A stretch of DNA of 64,000 bases, from assembly GCF_004365175.1 (NCBI RefSeq), contig NZ_SOCE01000001.1, positions 1,537,154 to 1,601,153 of the forward strand, given 5' to 3'. The notes beneath the pieces are model-generated. The model saw only the letters and a list, made by a program, of their open reading frames with translations, did no database searches and was not told the DNA's origin. Made by a program: the position numbers and the translations under genes. Of the stretch, positions 44,190-52,246 are shown piece by piece (position 1 is the stretch's first letter; every line of letters starts with the position of its first letter). The DNA is from Kribbella voronezhensis (GTDB lineage Bacteria; Actinomycetota; Actinomycetes; Propionibacteriales; Kribbellaceae).

Positions 44190-44236
44190 TTTTCACTGAT
44201 TATTACATGTGATATTTGTAGTAAATACAAGCGCCA
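44190..44236. promoter_or_regulatory. AT-rich divergent promoter region with partial dyad
   Basis: Between the hemerythrin/DUF2249 and ferredoxin genes lies the most AT-rich stretch of the island. TTAC (44206-44209 area) and GTAA flank ATGTGATATTTGTA, a loose dyad. The 10-mer GTAGTAAATA here recurs upstream of the second hemerythrin gene (near 55817). A metal- or NO-responsive regulator site is plausible. Confidence 0.35.
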
Positions 44237-44251
44237 GTGAGGGAGTCAGCT

Positions 44252-44578
44252 GTGACCTACGTGATCGCGTTGCCGTGTGTCGACCTGAAGGACCGCGCAT
44301 GCGTCGACGAATGCCCGGTCGACTGCATCTACGAAGGCGGCCGCTCTCTCTACATCCACCCCGAGGAGTGCATCGACTGCGGTGCGTGTGAGCCGGTATG
44401 CCCGGTCGAAGCCATTTTTTACGAGGATGACCTGCCCGAGCAGTGGAAGGACTACCAGGCCGCGAACGCGGGCTTCTTCGACGATCTCGGATCACCCGGC
44501 GGTGCCTTCAAGATCGGCGCCCTCGCACACGACCATCCCCTCATTGCGGCGCTTCCGCCGCAGGAGCAGGCAAGCTGA
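44252..44578 (+). CDS. fdxA: 7Fe ferredoxin (FdxA type)
   Basis: A 108-aa [3Fe-4S][4Fe-4S] ferredoxin. GTG at 44252 with GGGAG upstream gives the normal start (V/M)[28 protein letters not shown]; a GTG at 44237 is in frame but less likely. Second cluster: [17 protein letters not shown]. The C-terminal extension ([28 protein letters not shown]) is normal for actinobacterial FdxA. FdxA is a typical hypoxia-induced actinobacterial electron carrier, and here it could serve oxidoreductases or pyruvate metabolism in the island. Confidence 0.95.
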   Translation: MTYVIALPCVDLKDRACVDECPVDCIYEGGRSLYIHPEECIDCGACEPVCPVEAIFYEDDLPEQWKDYQAANAGFFDDLGSPGGAFKIGALAHDHPLIAALPPQEQAS

Positions 44579-44583
44579 CCCCC

Positions 44584-45291
44584 ATGACCAGGACTGACCA
44601 GACGGCCGGCGACCAGCCACGCCGCCAGGCCCTGCTGGAAGCCCTGCGAGCCTCTGATGCCCCCCTTGGTGTCACAGACCTCGCCGAACGGCTTGGCATC
44701 CACCCCAATACGGCCCGCTTCCACCTCGACGCGCTCGTAGCGCAAGGACTCGTTGACCGCCGGCTCGAGGAACCAACCGGGCGGGGCCGGCCTCGGACCG
44801 TGCACACACCACATCCCGGAATGGACCGGGGCGGGCAGCGTCAGTACCAACTGCTGGCCAAGATCCTGCTCGGTCAACTGTCCACGAGCCCCGACGCGGG
44901 CGCGGCAGCCGAGGCCGCAGGCCGCAACTGGGGCGGCTATCTGATCGACCCCATCCCCCCATCCCGCCAGCCCGGCGTTGCCGAAGCCACGCAGCGATTG
45001 ACCGCGATGATGACCGACCTGGGATTCGCGCCGGAAGCCGATCGCAAGCAGGCGGGCAGCATCAGACTGCGGCACTGTCCCTTCCTGGAACTCGCGGAGG
45101 AGTACTCCGCCACCTTGTGTCCGCTGCATCTCGGCCTGATGCGCGGCGCCCTCACCGAAATCCGCGCACCGATCGAGGCCACCAGCCTCGAACCGTTCGC
45201 CGAACCCGACGCCTGCATGGTCCACCTCTCCCCCACCCGCAACACCGGCGAGGACACCCGCTGGGGGCGGCGTCGCGACAGGAGCAGCTGA
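44584..45291 (+). CDS. Cys-rich winged-helix regulator, SufR-like (copy 1)
   Basis: A 235-aa regulator starting 5 bp after the ferredoxin. N-terminal winged helix: LLEALRASDAPLGVTDLAERLGIHPNTARFHLDALVAQGLVDR. The C-terminal part carries HCPFLELAEEYSATLCPLHLGLMRGAL and DACMVHL; this C-x13-C pattern plus a third Cys resembles the Fe-S-cluster-binding site of SufR-type repressors, so it may sense iron, oxygen or NO. A second protein of the same design is at 47995. Stop and next start share TGATG. Confidence 0.85.
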   Translation: MTRTDQTAGDQPRRQALLEALRASDAPLGVTDLAERLGIHPNTARFHLDALVAQGLVDRRLEEPTGRGRPRTVHTPHPGMDRGGQRQYQLLAKILLGQLSTSPDAGAAAEAAGRNWGGYLIDPIPPSRQPGVAEATQRLTAMMTDLGFAPEADRKQAGSIRLRHCPFLELAEEYSATLCPLHLGLMRGALTEIRAPIEATSLEPFAEPDACMVHLSPTRNTGEDTRWGRRRDRSS

Positions 45292-45659
45292 TGTACCTCA
45301 CCCGGATCGGCACCACACCCCGGCGCCGCGCACCCATCCCCGGCGGTCCGACGATGGAGGTCCTCGTCGCCGCCGAGACCTCCGACAACATCGCCATGGT
45401 CCAGGTATGGATCCCTCCCGGTGGCGGCCTGCCCGAACACGATCACGGCCCCTCCGAGATCGTCCTGGTTCACCTGTCCGGTTCGATCGACCTGCGGCAA
45501 GGCGACCAGCACCACAGCCTCGCCCCAGGAGCCGTCGCACACATCGCCATTGGCGAACGGGTCAGCCTGACCAACCCAGGGACCGAACCCGCCGTCATGA
45601 TGATCGCCGCCTCACCGCCGGACTTCGTCGCACGAATCGCCGGCTGGCCAGCTGCGTAG
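45291..45659 (+). CDS. cupin_2 domain protein
   Basis: A 122-aa single-domain cupin. Metal motif GGGLPEHDHGPSEIVLVHLSGSIDLRQGDQHHSLAPGAVAHIAIGERVSLTN shows the two conserved cupin blocks, with His-x-His and Glu. One-base overlap with the SufR-like gene (TGATG) indicates coupling. Likely a small redox or signalling enzyme/binder; substrate unknown. Confidence 0.85.
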   Translation: MYLTRIGTTPRRRAPIPGGPTMEVLVAAETSDNIAMVQVWIPPGGGLPEHDHGPSEIVLVHLSGSIDLRQGDQHHSLAPGAVAHIAIGERVSLTNPGTEPAVMMIAASPPDFVARIAGWPAA

Positions 45660-45719
45660 CTGTACCTGCCAACGGTCGTGCGACGGCCGATGCTCGTCAC
45701 GAATCCAGAAGGAGCAATC

Positions 45720-46151
45720 TTGAACGCCGTACCAGCCGCCGTGGCATCCGCCGTCGTCTTCGTCTGGCTCGGCATGGTGCTCGCGATCTCGTTCCTGGAG
45801 ACACCCCTCAAATTCCGCGCTCCCGGCGTCGACATTCCTCTCGGGCTAGGCATCGGCCGCATCGTCTTCCGGGCACTCAACCGCATCGAAATCGCGTTGG
45901 CGCTGGTGACGCTCGCCGCGATCGTCGCGGGTCAGCCGACCGGCCTGGCCGCCGCTCTCGCGGCGGTGGTCCTGGCCGTCTTGGCCGTTCAGCTCATCGC
46001 CGTCCGTCCGCGCCTCAACCGGCGCACCGACCGCGTCCTCGCCGGTATGCCCTCGCCCCGCTCGACCACACACCTGTACTACATCGGTCTCGAGGCAACC
46101 AAGGTGCTGACCTTGGCCGCGCTCGGAATCTCCCTCCTCGTCGAACTGTGA
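45720..46151 (+). CDS. four-span membrane protein of unknown function
   Basis: A 143-aa protein. TTG at 45720 is chosen because GAAGGAG lies five bases upstream (45708-45714) and gives MNAVPAAVASAVVFVWLGMVLAISF; ATG at 45690 and GTG at 45678 have no site. Four spans at about 5-22, 55-72, 74-92 and 122-142. The motif ISFLETPLKFRAPGVDIPLGLGIGRIVF appears conserved in character but is not one I can name. It ends 10 bp from the convergent oxidoreductase gene. Confidence 0.75.
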   Translation: MNAVPAAVASAVVFVWLGMVLAISFLETPLKFRAPGVDIPLGLGIGRIVFRALNRIEIALALVTLAAIVAGQPTGLAAALAAVVLAVLAVQLIAVRPRLNRRTDRVLAGMPSPRSTTHLYYIGLEATKVLTLAALGISLLVEL

Positions 46152-46161
46152 CTCGCCGCCG

Positions 46162-47397
46162 CTAGACCAAGACGTGCGCAGTCAGAGGAACTGAGACGTC
46201 CGCGAGGCGATCCGGATCCACTCGTCGCCGACTGCGGATCAGGTCCTCGACGGGTGCGATGCCGTCATCCCAGCGGTTGACGTGCATCCCTGCCACGACT
46301 CGATCATCGGACAGCCAGAACGCGTGGAACGCCTGCCCGTCGACGTCGCCGCGAGTGACGAGACGGTCGTAGCCGTCCCGGCCGATCCAGCCGGAGAACT
46401 CCATCCCGACGTCGAACTGGTCGGTGAAGAAGTACGGAAGCTTGTCGTAGGCAACCTGCTGACCGAGCATCGCCTGAGCAGCGACCGGCGCGCCATACAA
46501 GGCATTCGCCCAGTGCTCGGTCCTCAGATGCTTGCCGTAGAAGGGACGATAGGAGTTCGCGACATCGCCCACCGCATAGATGTACGGGTCTTGCGTGCAC
46601 AACATCTCGTCGACGACGATCCCGTTGTCGCAGCTCAAACCCGCCTGCTCCGCGAGATCGACGTTCGGCAAGGCACCGATGCCGACAATGACCGCGTCTG
46701 CCGCGAACTCGCCGCCGTCATCGGTGCGGACACTGGCCACCTTGCCGCTCCCCTTCAACGCGGTCACGGTGTGACTCAACCGCAGGTCCACACCGTGGCG
46801 GCGGTGCAACCCGGCGAAGAACGCACCCATCTCACTCCCCAGAGCCGCAAGCAAAGGTGCCGGTTGCGGATCGATCACGGTCACGTCGCAGCCGGCCTCC
46901 CGACCAGCGGCCGCGGTTTCGAGGCCGATCCACCCGGCGCCGACGACGACGATCCGTCGGCCCTCACGGAGAGTCTCGCGCAACAGGTCGGCGTCCAGTA
47001 CCCGTCGCAGGTAGTGCACGCCCTCGAGTTCACCGCCCGGCAGCCGGAGCCGGCGCGGCGAAGCCCCGGTGGCCAGCAGCAGTTTGCTGTAGGTGATCCG
47101 TTCGCCGGTGTCGAGTTCCACTTGGTGGGCGACGCGGTCCAGCAATGTCACCCGCCGGCCGAGCAGCAACTCGACCGCGTGCTCGGCGTACCAGGACTCC
47201 TGGTGGACGTAGATTTTCGCGCGTTCGTCGGTGCCCATCAGGTACCCCTTGGACAACAACGGACGCTCATAGGGCAGCTCGGTCTCGTCGCCGACCAAGA
47301 CGATCCGTCCGCTGAAACCGTGGTCCCGCAGAGCCTTGGCCGCGGTGGCTCCCGCCAGACTCGCGCCGACGATGACGTAGGTGGGCTGGTTGTTCAT
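46162..47397 (-). CDS. FAD-dependent NAD(P)H-ferredoxin reductase-like oxidoreductase
   Basis: A 411-aa flavoprotein related to the reductase at 15858. ATG at 47397 has GGAAAGG five bases upstream; a GTG at 47403 is in frame. Motifs: TYVIVGASLAGATAAKALRDHGFSG, YERPLLSKGYLMG, LLLATGASPRRLRLPG, VVVGAGWIGLETAAAGREAG, YAVGDVANS, and FTDQFDVGMEFSGWIG. There is no P450 near it; a DoxX-like gene lies 77 bp upstream on the same strand. It could reduce the nearby FdxA or a Rieske-type partner. Confidence 0.9.
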   Translation of the reverse strand: MNNQPTYVIVGASLAGATAAKALRDHGFSGRIVLVGDETELPYERPLLSKGYLMGTDERAKIYVHQESWYAEHAVELLLGRRVTLLDRVAHQVELDTGERITYSKLLLATGASPRRLRLPGGELEGVHYLRRVLDADLLRETLREGRRIVVVGAGWIGLETAAAGREAGCDVTVIDPQPAPLLAALGSEMGAFFAGLHRRHGVDLRLSHTVTALKGSGKVASVRTDDGGEFAADAVIVGIGALPNVDLAEQAGLSCDNGIVVDEMLCTQDPYIYAVGDVANSYRPFYGKHLRTEHWANALYGAPVAAQAMLGQQVAYDKLPYFFTDQFDVGMEFSGWIGRDGYDRLVTRGDVDGQAFHAFWLSDDRVVAGMHVNRWDDGIAPVEDLIRSRRRVDPDRLADVSVPLTAHVLV

Positions 47398-47474
47398 GAT
47401 CACCTTTCCAGTTCGGCAGCGGCTACCGGATCGATCTCGCCCCGCCCCGGGCCACTACGGTTCGATTCCTTTGA

Positions 47475-47906
47475 CTAGGAGTCGTGGCGTGGGGGTGCGT
47501 ATTGGACGGCGAGTCGGGACAGCGCCACGGCGCCGATCAGGAGACCGAAGTCGCGCAGTGCGACGTCGTAGAAGCCGGACAGGGTCAGCAGGTTGACGAT
47601 GATGCCCGCGAGCCAGGCCGCGACGATCAGTGCGCCGTACCGCGGGATCACCGCGACCGCGATGCCGGCGACGATCTCGATCACCCCGACGACGTACATG
47701 GCGTCCTGCCCCGAACCGGGGACGAGATCGTTGATCCACGGGGCCAGGTACTTGGGCCAGTCGGTGAGCAGATTGGCGAACTTGTCCAGGCCGAACGCGA
47801 TCGGGGCCACCGTGAAGACGGTTCGCAGGACCAGGAAGGCCTGGTACGCCGGATCGGACAGCGCCGCTCGGCTCGCTGTGCGCTTGCTCGGCACCTCGGC
47901 TGTCAT
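47475..47906 (-). CDS. DoxX-like membrane protein, paralogue B
   Basis: A 143-aa four-span protein, almost the same as paralogue A at 40139 (both share DPAYQAFLVLRTVFTVAPI, LAPWIND, PGSGQDAMY and LLTLSGFYDVALRDFGLL). ATG at 47906 with AAGGAG eight bases upstream. Here it is upstream of a flavin reductase instead of a slipin and is preceded by a 13-bp inverted repeat shared with the divergent SufR-like gene. Confidence 0.87.
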   Translation of the reverse strand: MTAEVPSKRTASRAALSDPAYQAFLVLRTVFTVAPIAFGLDKFANLLTDWPKYLAPWINDLVPGSGQDAMYVVGVIEIVAGIAVAVIPRYGALIVAAWLAGIIVNLLTLSGFYDVALRDFGLLIGAVALSRLAVQYAPPRHDS

Positions 47907-47914
47907 AGCTCCCA

Positions 47915-47952
47915 CTCCTTCTAAAGTAGATAGATTTTGACTTTAGAAGGAG
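47915..47952. promoter_or_regulatory. perfect 13-bp inverted repeat between DoxX-B and SufR-like genes
   Basis: CTCCTTCTAAAGT (47915-47927) and ACTTTAGAAGGAG (47940-47952) are exact reverse complements with a 12-nt AT-rich spacer. The outer bases supply the ribosome-binding site of the DoxX gene. Position between divergent genes and next to a regulator argues for its operator; as RNA it could also sequester the ribosome site. Confidence 0.7.
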
Positions 47953-47994
47953 ATCCCAATTTTAGTCAATGGGAGTTAGCTTTAGACTGTTGTC

Positions 47995-48678
47995 GTGGAC
48001 CCCAGCAGGGAAGCGCGGATCTTGGCGATCGCGGCGTTGGACGAACCGACGCGGCGGCGCCTCTATGACCACGTCGTCCGGCAACCGGCCGCAGTGAGCC
48101 GCGAGGAAGCGGCCACGGCGCTCGGCCTGCCACGCGCGACTGCGGCGTTCCACCTCGATCGGCTCGCTGACGAAGGCCTGCTGGACGTCGTCTACGAACG
48201 CCGTACCGGCCGCTCCGGCCCCGGCGCGGGCCGCCCATCAAAGCTGTACCGCCGCTCCGAGCAGCACGTCGACGTGTCCCTGCCCGAACACCGCTACGAC
48301 CTGGCCGGCCGCCTCCTGGCCGCAGCCATCGAAGACGCCGAGACCACCGGGGAAGCCCCGCGAGCGGCACTCGACCGGCATGCCCGCCAACTCGGCAACG
48401 ACCTCGCCAAAACTGCACAGGATGCCGGTACTACGGAAGCCGACCCCGTGATGCGCATCCTCGAAGCGCAAGGATTCGAGCCCCGTCCTGACGAGGACGC
48501 GATCGTCCTGGGCAACTGCCCGTTCCACACCCTCGCAAAGCAACACACCGACCTCGTCTGCCACATGAACCTGTGCCTGATCAGTGGCCTCCTGTCCGGC
48601 CTCACCACCAAACTCCAGGCCCACCTCACACCCCAACCAGGCCACTGCTGCGTCCGCCTCGAACCAGCCCGGCCCTAA
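47995..48678 (+). CDS. Cys-rich winged-helix regulator, SufR-like (copy 2)
   Basis: A 227-aa regulator, GTG start. Winged helix: ILAIAALDEPTRRRLYDHVVRQPAAVSREEAATALGLPRATAAFHLDRLADEGLL, then RSGPGAGRPSKLYRRS. The C-terminal NCPFHTLAKQHTDLVCHMNLCLISGLL and GHCCVRLEP give a CPF-x-C-x6-C arrangement like the protein at 44584, consistent with an Fe-S-sensing repressor. Divergent from DoxX-B with a perfect inverted repeat between. No ribosome-binding site close to the GTG; the transcript could be leaderless or start differently. Confidence 0.85.
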   Translation: MDPSREARILAIAALDEPTRRRLYDHVVRQPAAVSREEAATALGLPRATAAFHLDRLADEGLLDVVYERRTGRSGPGAGRPSKLYRRSEQHVDVSLPEHRYDLAGRLLAAAIEDAETTGEAPRAALDRHARQLGNDLAKTAQDAGTTEADPVMRILEAQGFEPRPDEDAIVLGNCPFHTLAKQHTDLVCHMNLCLISGLLSGLTTKLQAHLTPQPGHCCVRLEPARP

Positions 48679-49370
48679 ACCGCAACTTCCGGGGTGCGCG
48701 ACTCGTGGCCCGATCCCGAGCTGTCGGCCAGCTCGTACGCTGTCCCTTGCCAAGCCACAGCGCGGGCATATCGTCTGGACTGCAGCAGCCTTGTCAAACC
48801 GGCATCCAAGGTCCTCTGGCGGTGCTGGCGGCCGAGCTGGTCTCAGGTAGACGAGACCACTGAGGGCTCTCAGCGAGGCCGCAGGCCAATCTCGACGATG
48901 CGTCGCGTGACCTTGTCGGCACCAGCCGTCTTCTCGCGCAGCAGCCGTAGCGTCAGGTCAACGCCGTCGACCTCGCCAAGCCATCGGTACAGGCCAGCGA
49001 CGAGCACCTCGGCTCTTCGATCGGGCCGAGGATGCCACCGACAATCACATCCTAGATATCGCGGTGCTCCACCTTTCGTTGCCGTCGTCCATGACATCAG
49101 AGTGCGCCTGCCGGCTATGACCTGTCGCCCTACAGAGGCCTGTTCGCCGGCGCGAGCGAGATCCCTTCGGCCTGCCGCCAATCCGGCTGTCATTCGCGTC
49201 AGCGGTCCCCTTGTTGCCGCGACGACCCAGCCGATGGTTGGCGAGAACCTACGTCTTCGCGGCGATGATTCGGGTCACCCGAACGGACAAACTTGCGCGT
49301 CGACGGACTCAGGTTCCGACGGCGCGCTGGACTTCGGAGCGGCGAAGCTGCCGCTCAGCGGGGCCAGGAG
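48679..49370. other. degenerate region, no intact gene
   Basis: No complete gene is recognised. On the minus strand 48870-49193 encodes a frame whose last part (AEVLVAGLYRWLGEVDGVDLTLRLLREKT and a basic end) looks protein-like and could be the C-terminus of a lost gene, but I cannot name it. The rest is low-quality frame sequence typical of decayed DNA. Confidence 0.45.
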
Positions 49371-49894
49371 TCACCTCTGGACCATGTCCGAGGCATGAGA
49401 CGAGGTGCTCGTGCGTGTTCGGGACCCGAGCTTGCGGCGTCGGTGACGGCGCACGATGGTCCACGCGTCGGTGGGGAAGCTCTTGGTCAACAGGAAGGTC
49501 AAGCCTGCGGCCAGGATGACGTTGGGGACCTCCTCCAGTCCCAGTGGCGTGATGCCAACCAGGAACACGATTGCCCCGAGCAGGCCCCACTTCACGTAGC
49601 GGCCGCGGCTGACGATGAGGGCAGCGGTGACGGTTTCAAAGGCGAGCATGAGGATGCCGAAGGCCAACGGGTTCGGCTCGACCAGCCAGAGTCCGACGTC
49701 GCGGTAGGTGCCCCACGGCGCCTTGGCTGCGAAGTGGACTAGTTGTGCGGATTCGTGGCTATGAGCGCCCCATGGATACCTAGGCCCATCGCAGCAAAGA
49801 AGACACCGATGAAGATTCGTGCGGCCTGCGGCCTCCATACACAGAACGTTGCTACTGCGACGGTGAACGCTCCCCAGATGAGGAATCCCTGCAT
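49371..49894 (-). pseudogene. multi-span membrane protein with a one-base frameshift
   Basis: ATG at 49894 opens MQGFLIWGAFTVAVATFCVW...IFIGVFFAAMGLGIHGALIATNPH and stops at TAG (49739-49741). In the next frame the protein continues without break as QLVHFAAKAPWGTYRDVGLWLVEPNPLAFGILMLAFETVTAALIVSRGRYVKWGLLGAIVFLVGITPLGLEEVPNVILAAGLTFLL to 49371. One base is missing near 49742-49748. Five spans expected in the restored ~173-aa protein. Family not recognised. It follows a 64-aa two-span gene by 5 bp. Confidence 0.68.
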
Positions 49895-49899
49895 AGCGC

Positions 49900-50094
49900 T
49901 CACCTACTCATCACGTGGTGGTCGACCCACCGTTCGAGCTGCGGGACGAGCAGTAGAGCGAATACACCGGCCACCATGACTACGTGGACGAACGCAGTCC
50001 AGGTCGCCGTACCCGCGGTCTCGCCGCCTCCGTGAGCGGCCAGCCAGTACGGGATCAACGCGACCAGCCCAACGACCCCCGAGCCGAGGGCCAC
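49900..50094 (-). CDS. small two-span membrane protein
   Basis: A 64-aa frame from GTG at 50094: ALGSGVVGLVALIPYWLAA (span 1), TWTAFVHVVMVAGVFALLLVPQLERWV (span 2), ending DHHVMSR. The stop lies 5 bp before the start of the frameshifted membrane gene, an operon-like arrangement. The true N-terminus may lie upstream in another frame (MLGLEAIVMFTV from 50143), in which case this too is shifted. Confidence 0.5.
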   Translation of the reverse strand: MALGSGVVGLVALIPYWLAAHGGGETAGTATWTAFVHVVMVAGVFALLLVPQLERWVDHHVMSR

Positions 50095-50236
50095 CGCCGA
50101 GGTTCCGGACAGTGAACATGACTATCGCCTCCAGTCCCAGCATCCGTCGCAGGTGAGACTCCGTTTAGGGCCTAAGGGCCCAATCGCCGCTGGGCCACAG
50201 TCCCGTAGTCCGGTGAGCCGTTGGGTGTGGTGGCGG

Positions 50237-51127
50237 TTATCGCAGCTCGTCCTGCTCATGGAGGGGTTGGCGGGTCAGGATGCCCGGATCCATGGCTTTG
50301 AGGAAGCGCCGGCAGGTGAGGGCTTGCAGGATGCCGAGCAGGCCGAGGACTGCGGCGACGACGGGCGAAGCGTGCTCGCCGCGGGACGCGGTGACAATGG
50401 TCAGGCAAACGATGCCCAGGCTTATGCCGGCCATTGCGCTGAGCACTACCGGCGCAAGGATCTGACCCCATGGACGACCGCGGCGGAGCAGGACACCGGC
50501 CACCAGGGCCGCTGGCAGGAACAGCGCGAGGTCGATCACATGTACTGGGTTGGTGAGCAATCCGGTGTCTCGCAGCTCGTCAGGCGGCGTGCTGCTCAGC
50601 ATGGCGGGCAGGTCCTGGCTCAGCCAGAGCATCGCGAAAGCCGACGCGAGCAGGATCAGCAACGTGGAGGTGAACCCGGTCAGCCGCCCGGGCCGGGACG
50701 CCGGCGAAACGCGAGCGGGATCGATGCCGGCGAAGAAGCCGATCAGCGCCCACGCTGAGAGACCGAGGACCGCGACGTACAGAAGGAACAGCGGGCCGAA
50801 GTGCACGGCAAACGCGTAGAGCACGTAGCTGTACGCGACGTACATGACAGTCCCGGCCCACGCGAGCAGCGCCCTCGCCGAGCCGCGCGCAGCGGCGTAC
50901 CCGAGGACCAGCAACACGGGGATCACGACAAGGTTCGAGACGTCCTGGCCGATCGCCTGGGCCTGCCAGTTCGCGGTCTCGTTGGCGTAGACCCTGTCGA
51001 CGAAGATGCCGGCCACGCTGGCTGGAATGCCGAGCAGCGCGATCGGTACCGACAGCCACAGCCACCACGGCGTCCGGGTGACGGCGTCAGCGGCTCGTTG
51101 CGAGCGGAAATGATGTGCAGTGCTCAT
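50237..51127 (-). CDS. polytopic membrane protein of unknown function
   Basis: A 296-aa protein with about eight hydrophobic spans (WWLWLSVPIALLGIPASVAGIF, SNLVVIPVLLVLGYAA, ALLAWAGTVMYVAYSYVLYAFAVHFGPLFLLYVAVLGLSAWALIGFF, and four more). It starts MSTAHHFRSQ at 51127. The central VMYVAYSYVLYAF-HFGPLFLLYVAVLGLS pattern recurs in uncharacterised actinobacterial membrane proteins. No operon partner. Confidence 0.8.
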   Translation of the reverse strand: MSTAHHFRSQRAADAVTRTPWWLWLSVPIALLGIPASVAGIFVDRVYANETANWQAQAIGQDVSNLVVIPVLLVLGYAAARGSARALLAWAGTVMYVAYSYVLYAFAVHFGPLFLLYVAVLGLSAWALIGFFAGIDPARVSPASRPGRLTGFTSTLLILLASAFAMLWLSQDLPAMLSSTPPDELRDTGLLTNPVHVIDLALFLPAALVAGVLLRRGRPWGQILAPVVLSAMAGISLGIVCLTIVTASRGEHASPVVAAVLGLLGILQALTCRRFLKAMDPGILTRQPLHEQDELR

Positions 51128-51405
51128 CGCACTCTCCCTCCTCCAATCCCAACCTCGTAGCCCGACCTAGGCGGGGCGAGAGCCGGAGGCCCCGATAGCG
51201 CGGGCCGAAGGTCAGAAGGCCGGCTCCAGCGCGAGTTGAGCGAGCCCAGACGAGCACGCCCACCAACATGATTTCGGCAAGGGGGCGCGGGTCAGCGGGA
51301 TCCGTTGAGGGGCGATTTGGTACCGCGGCGCGGAGCCGCGTTCGGCACCGAGAATCAGGACCTTCGACCTTTGCCCGGCAGGACAGGCCGCTGTACATCT
51401 GAAAG

Positions 51406-51843
51406 ATGAGCATGCGCGAGGGCGGCCACCGATGGTTCGAACCGGCACTCTTCCAACATCTGCCGCCGGAGGAATGCAGGGATCTCTTGACGACCAAGTC
51501 CGTGGGAAGGGTCGGCTTCAGCAGCCCGGACGGTCCGCAGGTACTACCCGTCAACTACGTCGTGCACCGACGCGACATCATCTTCCGGACCGACGCCGGC
51601 AGCGCGCTGGCCAACGCGATGCGCGGTAGCCGAGTCGCCTTCGAAATCGATGACATCGACGAATTCCTGCAGAGCGGGTGGAGCGTCCTGATCGTCGGCG
51701 ACGCCGACCATGTCGACGATCCGGACCTTCTCGTCGAACTGTGGGGGGATCGCGGCCCGCAGCCTTGGGCTGTCGGTCTTCGCACCCAATTCGTCCGAAT
51801 CACACCGACTCGTCTGACCGGCCGCCGCGTCCTGCAGAGCTGA
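51406..51843 (+). CDS. pyridoxamine 5'-phosphate oxidase-like FMN split-barrel protein
   Basis: A 145-aa FMN-binding split-barrel protein. Pattern: CRDLLTTKSVGRVGFSSPDGPQVLPVNYVVHRRDIIFRTDAGSALANAMRGSRVAFEIDDIDEFLQSGWSVLIVGDADHV, matching actinobacterial dormancy-associated members. No PdxH-type substrate residues stand out, so pyridoxine oxidation is unlikely. It lies head-to-tail against the remnant of a DevR-type regulator (convergent), as expected for a hypoxia regulon. Confidence 0.88.
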   Translation: MSMREGGHRWFEPALFQHLPPEECRDLLTTKSVGRVGFSSPDGPQVLPVNYVVHRRDIIFRTDAGSALANAMRGSRVAFEIDDIDEFLQSGWSVLIVGDADHVDDPDLLVELWGDRGPQPWAVGLRTQFVRITPTRLTGRRVLQS

Positions 51844-51892
51844 TCGACTACCGATCAACCCGCCTGAGGAGTCACCAGGAAGATCTGGGTCC

Positions 51893-52246
51893 TCAGCGCG
51901 CGGGGCGCCTCTTGGTTCGCTCGATCGCGTACACGGCGGCCTCGGTACGGCGTTCCATGTTGAGCTTGCGGGAGCAGCCCGGAGACATAGTTCTTGACGG
52001 TCTTCTCAGCCAGGAACATCGTCTCGGCGATCTGGCGATTCGTCTTGCCCTCGGCAATCAAATCAAGGATGCGCCGTTCCTGCTCGGTGAGGCTCGCGTA
52101 CACCGGGTCCTCGGCTTCGACCGGATTCCGCAACCGCTCGAGAACCGCCAAGGTCAGCGCCGGATCCAGCAACGACTCACCAGGAGCTGGCGCAGACCCA
52201 GCCGCACCACTTCGTGATCGTCGAGCAGGAACACCTTGATCGCCAT
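51893..52246 (-). pseudogene. DevR/DosR-like response regulator, internally deleted and frameshifted
   Basis: ATG at 52246 encodes [22 protein letters not shown], the start of a NarL-type receiver. About 85 residues (with the phospho-Asp and Lys) are then missing; at about 52180 the sequence jumps, out of frame, to [19 protein letters not shown]. The LuxR HTH follows: [40 protein letters not shown], whose [10 protein letters not shown] matches DevR closely. An extra C (near 51970-51972) then breaks the end, which would read [25 protein letters not shown] to 51893. Two independent lesions, so it is not a working regulator. Confidence 0.85.

Noticed and set aside
48694..49398. 234-aa plus-strand frame
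   Set aside because: Ser/Arg/Pro-rich, no domain, no ribosome-binding site; region looks decayed.
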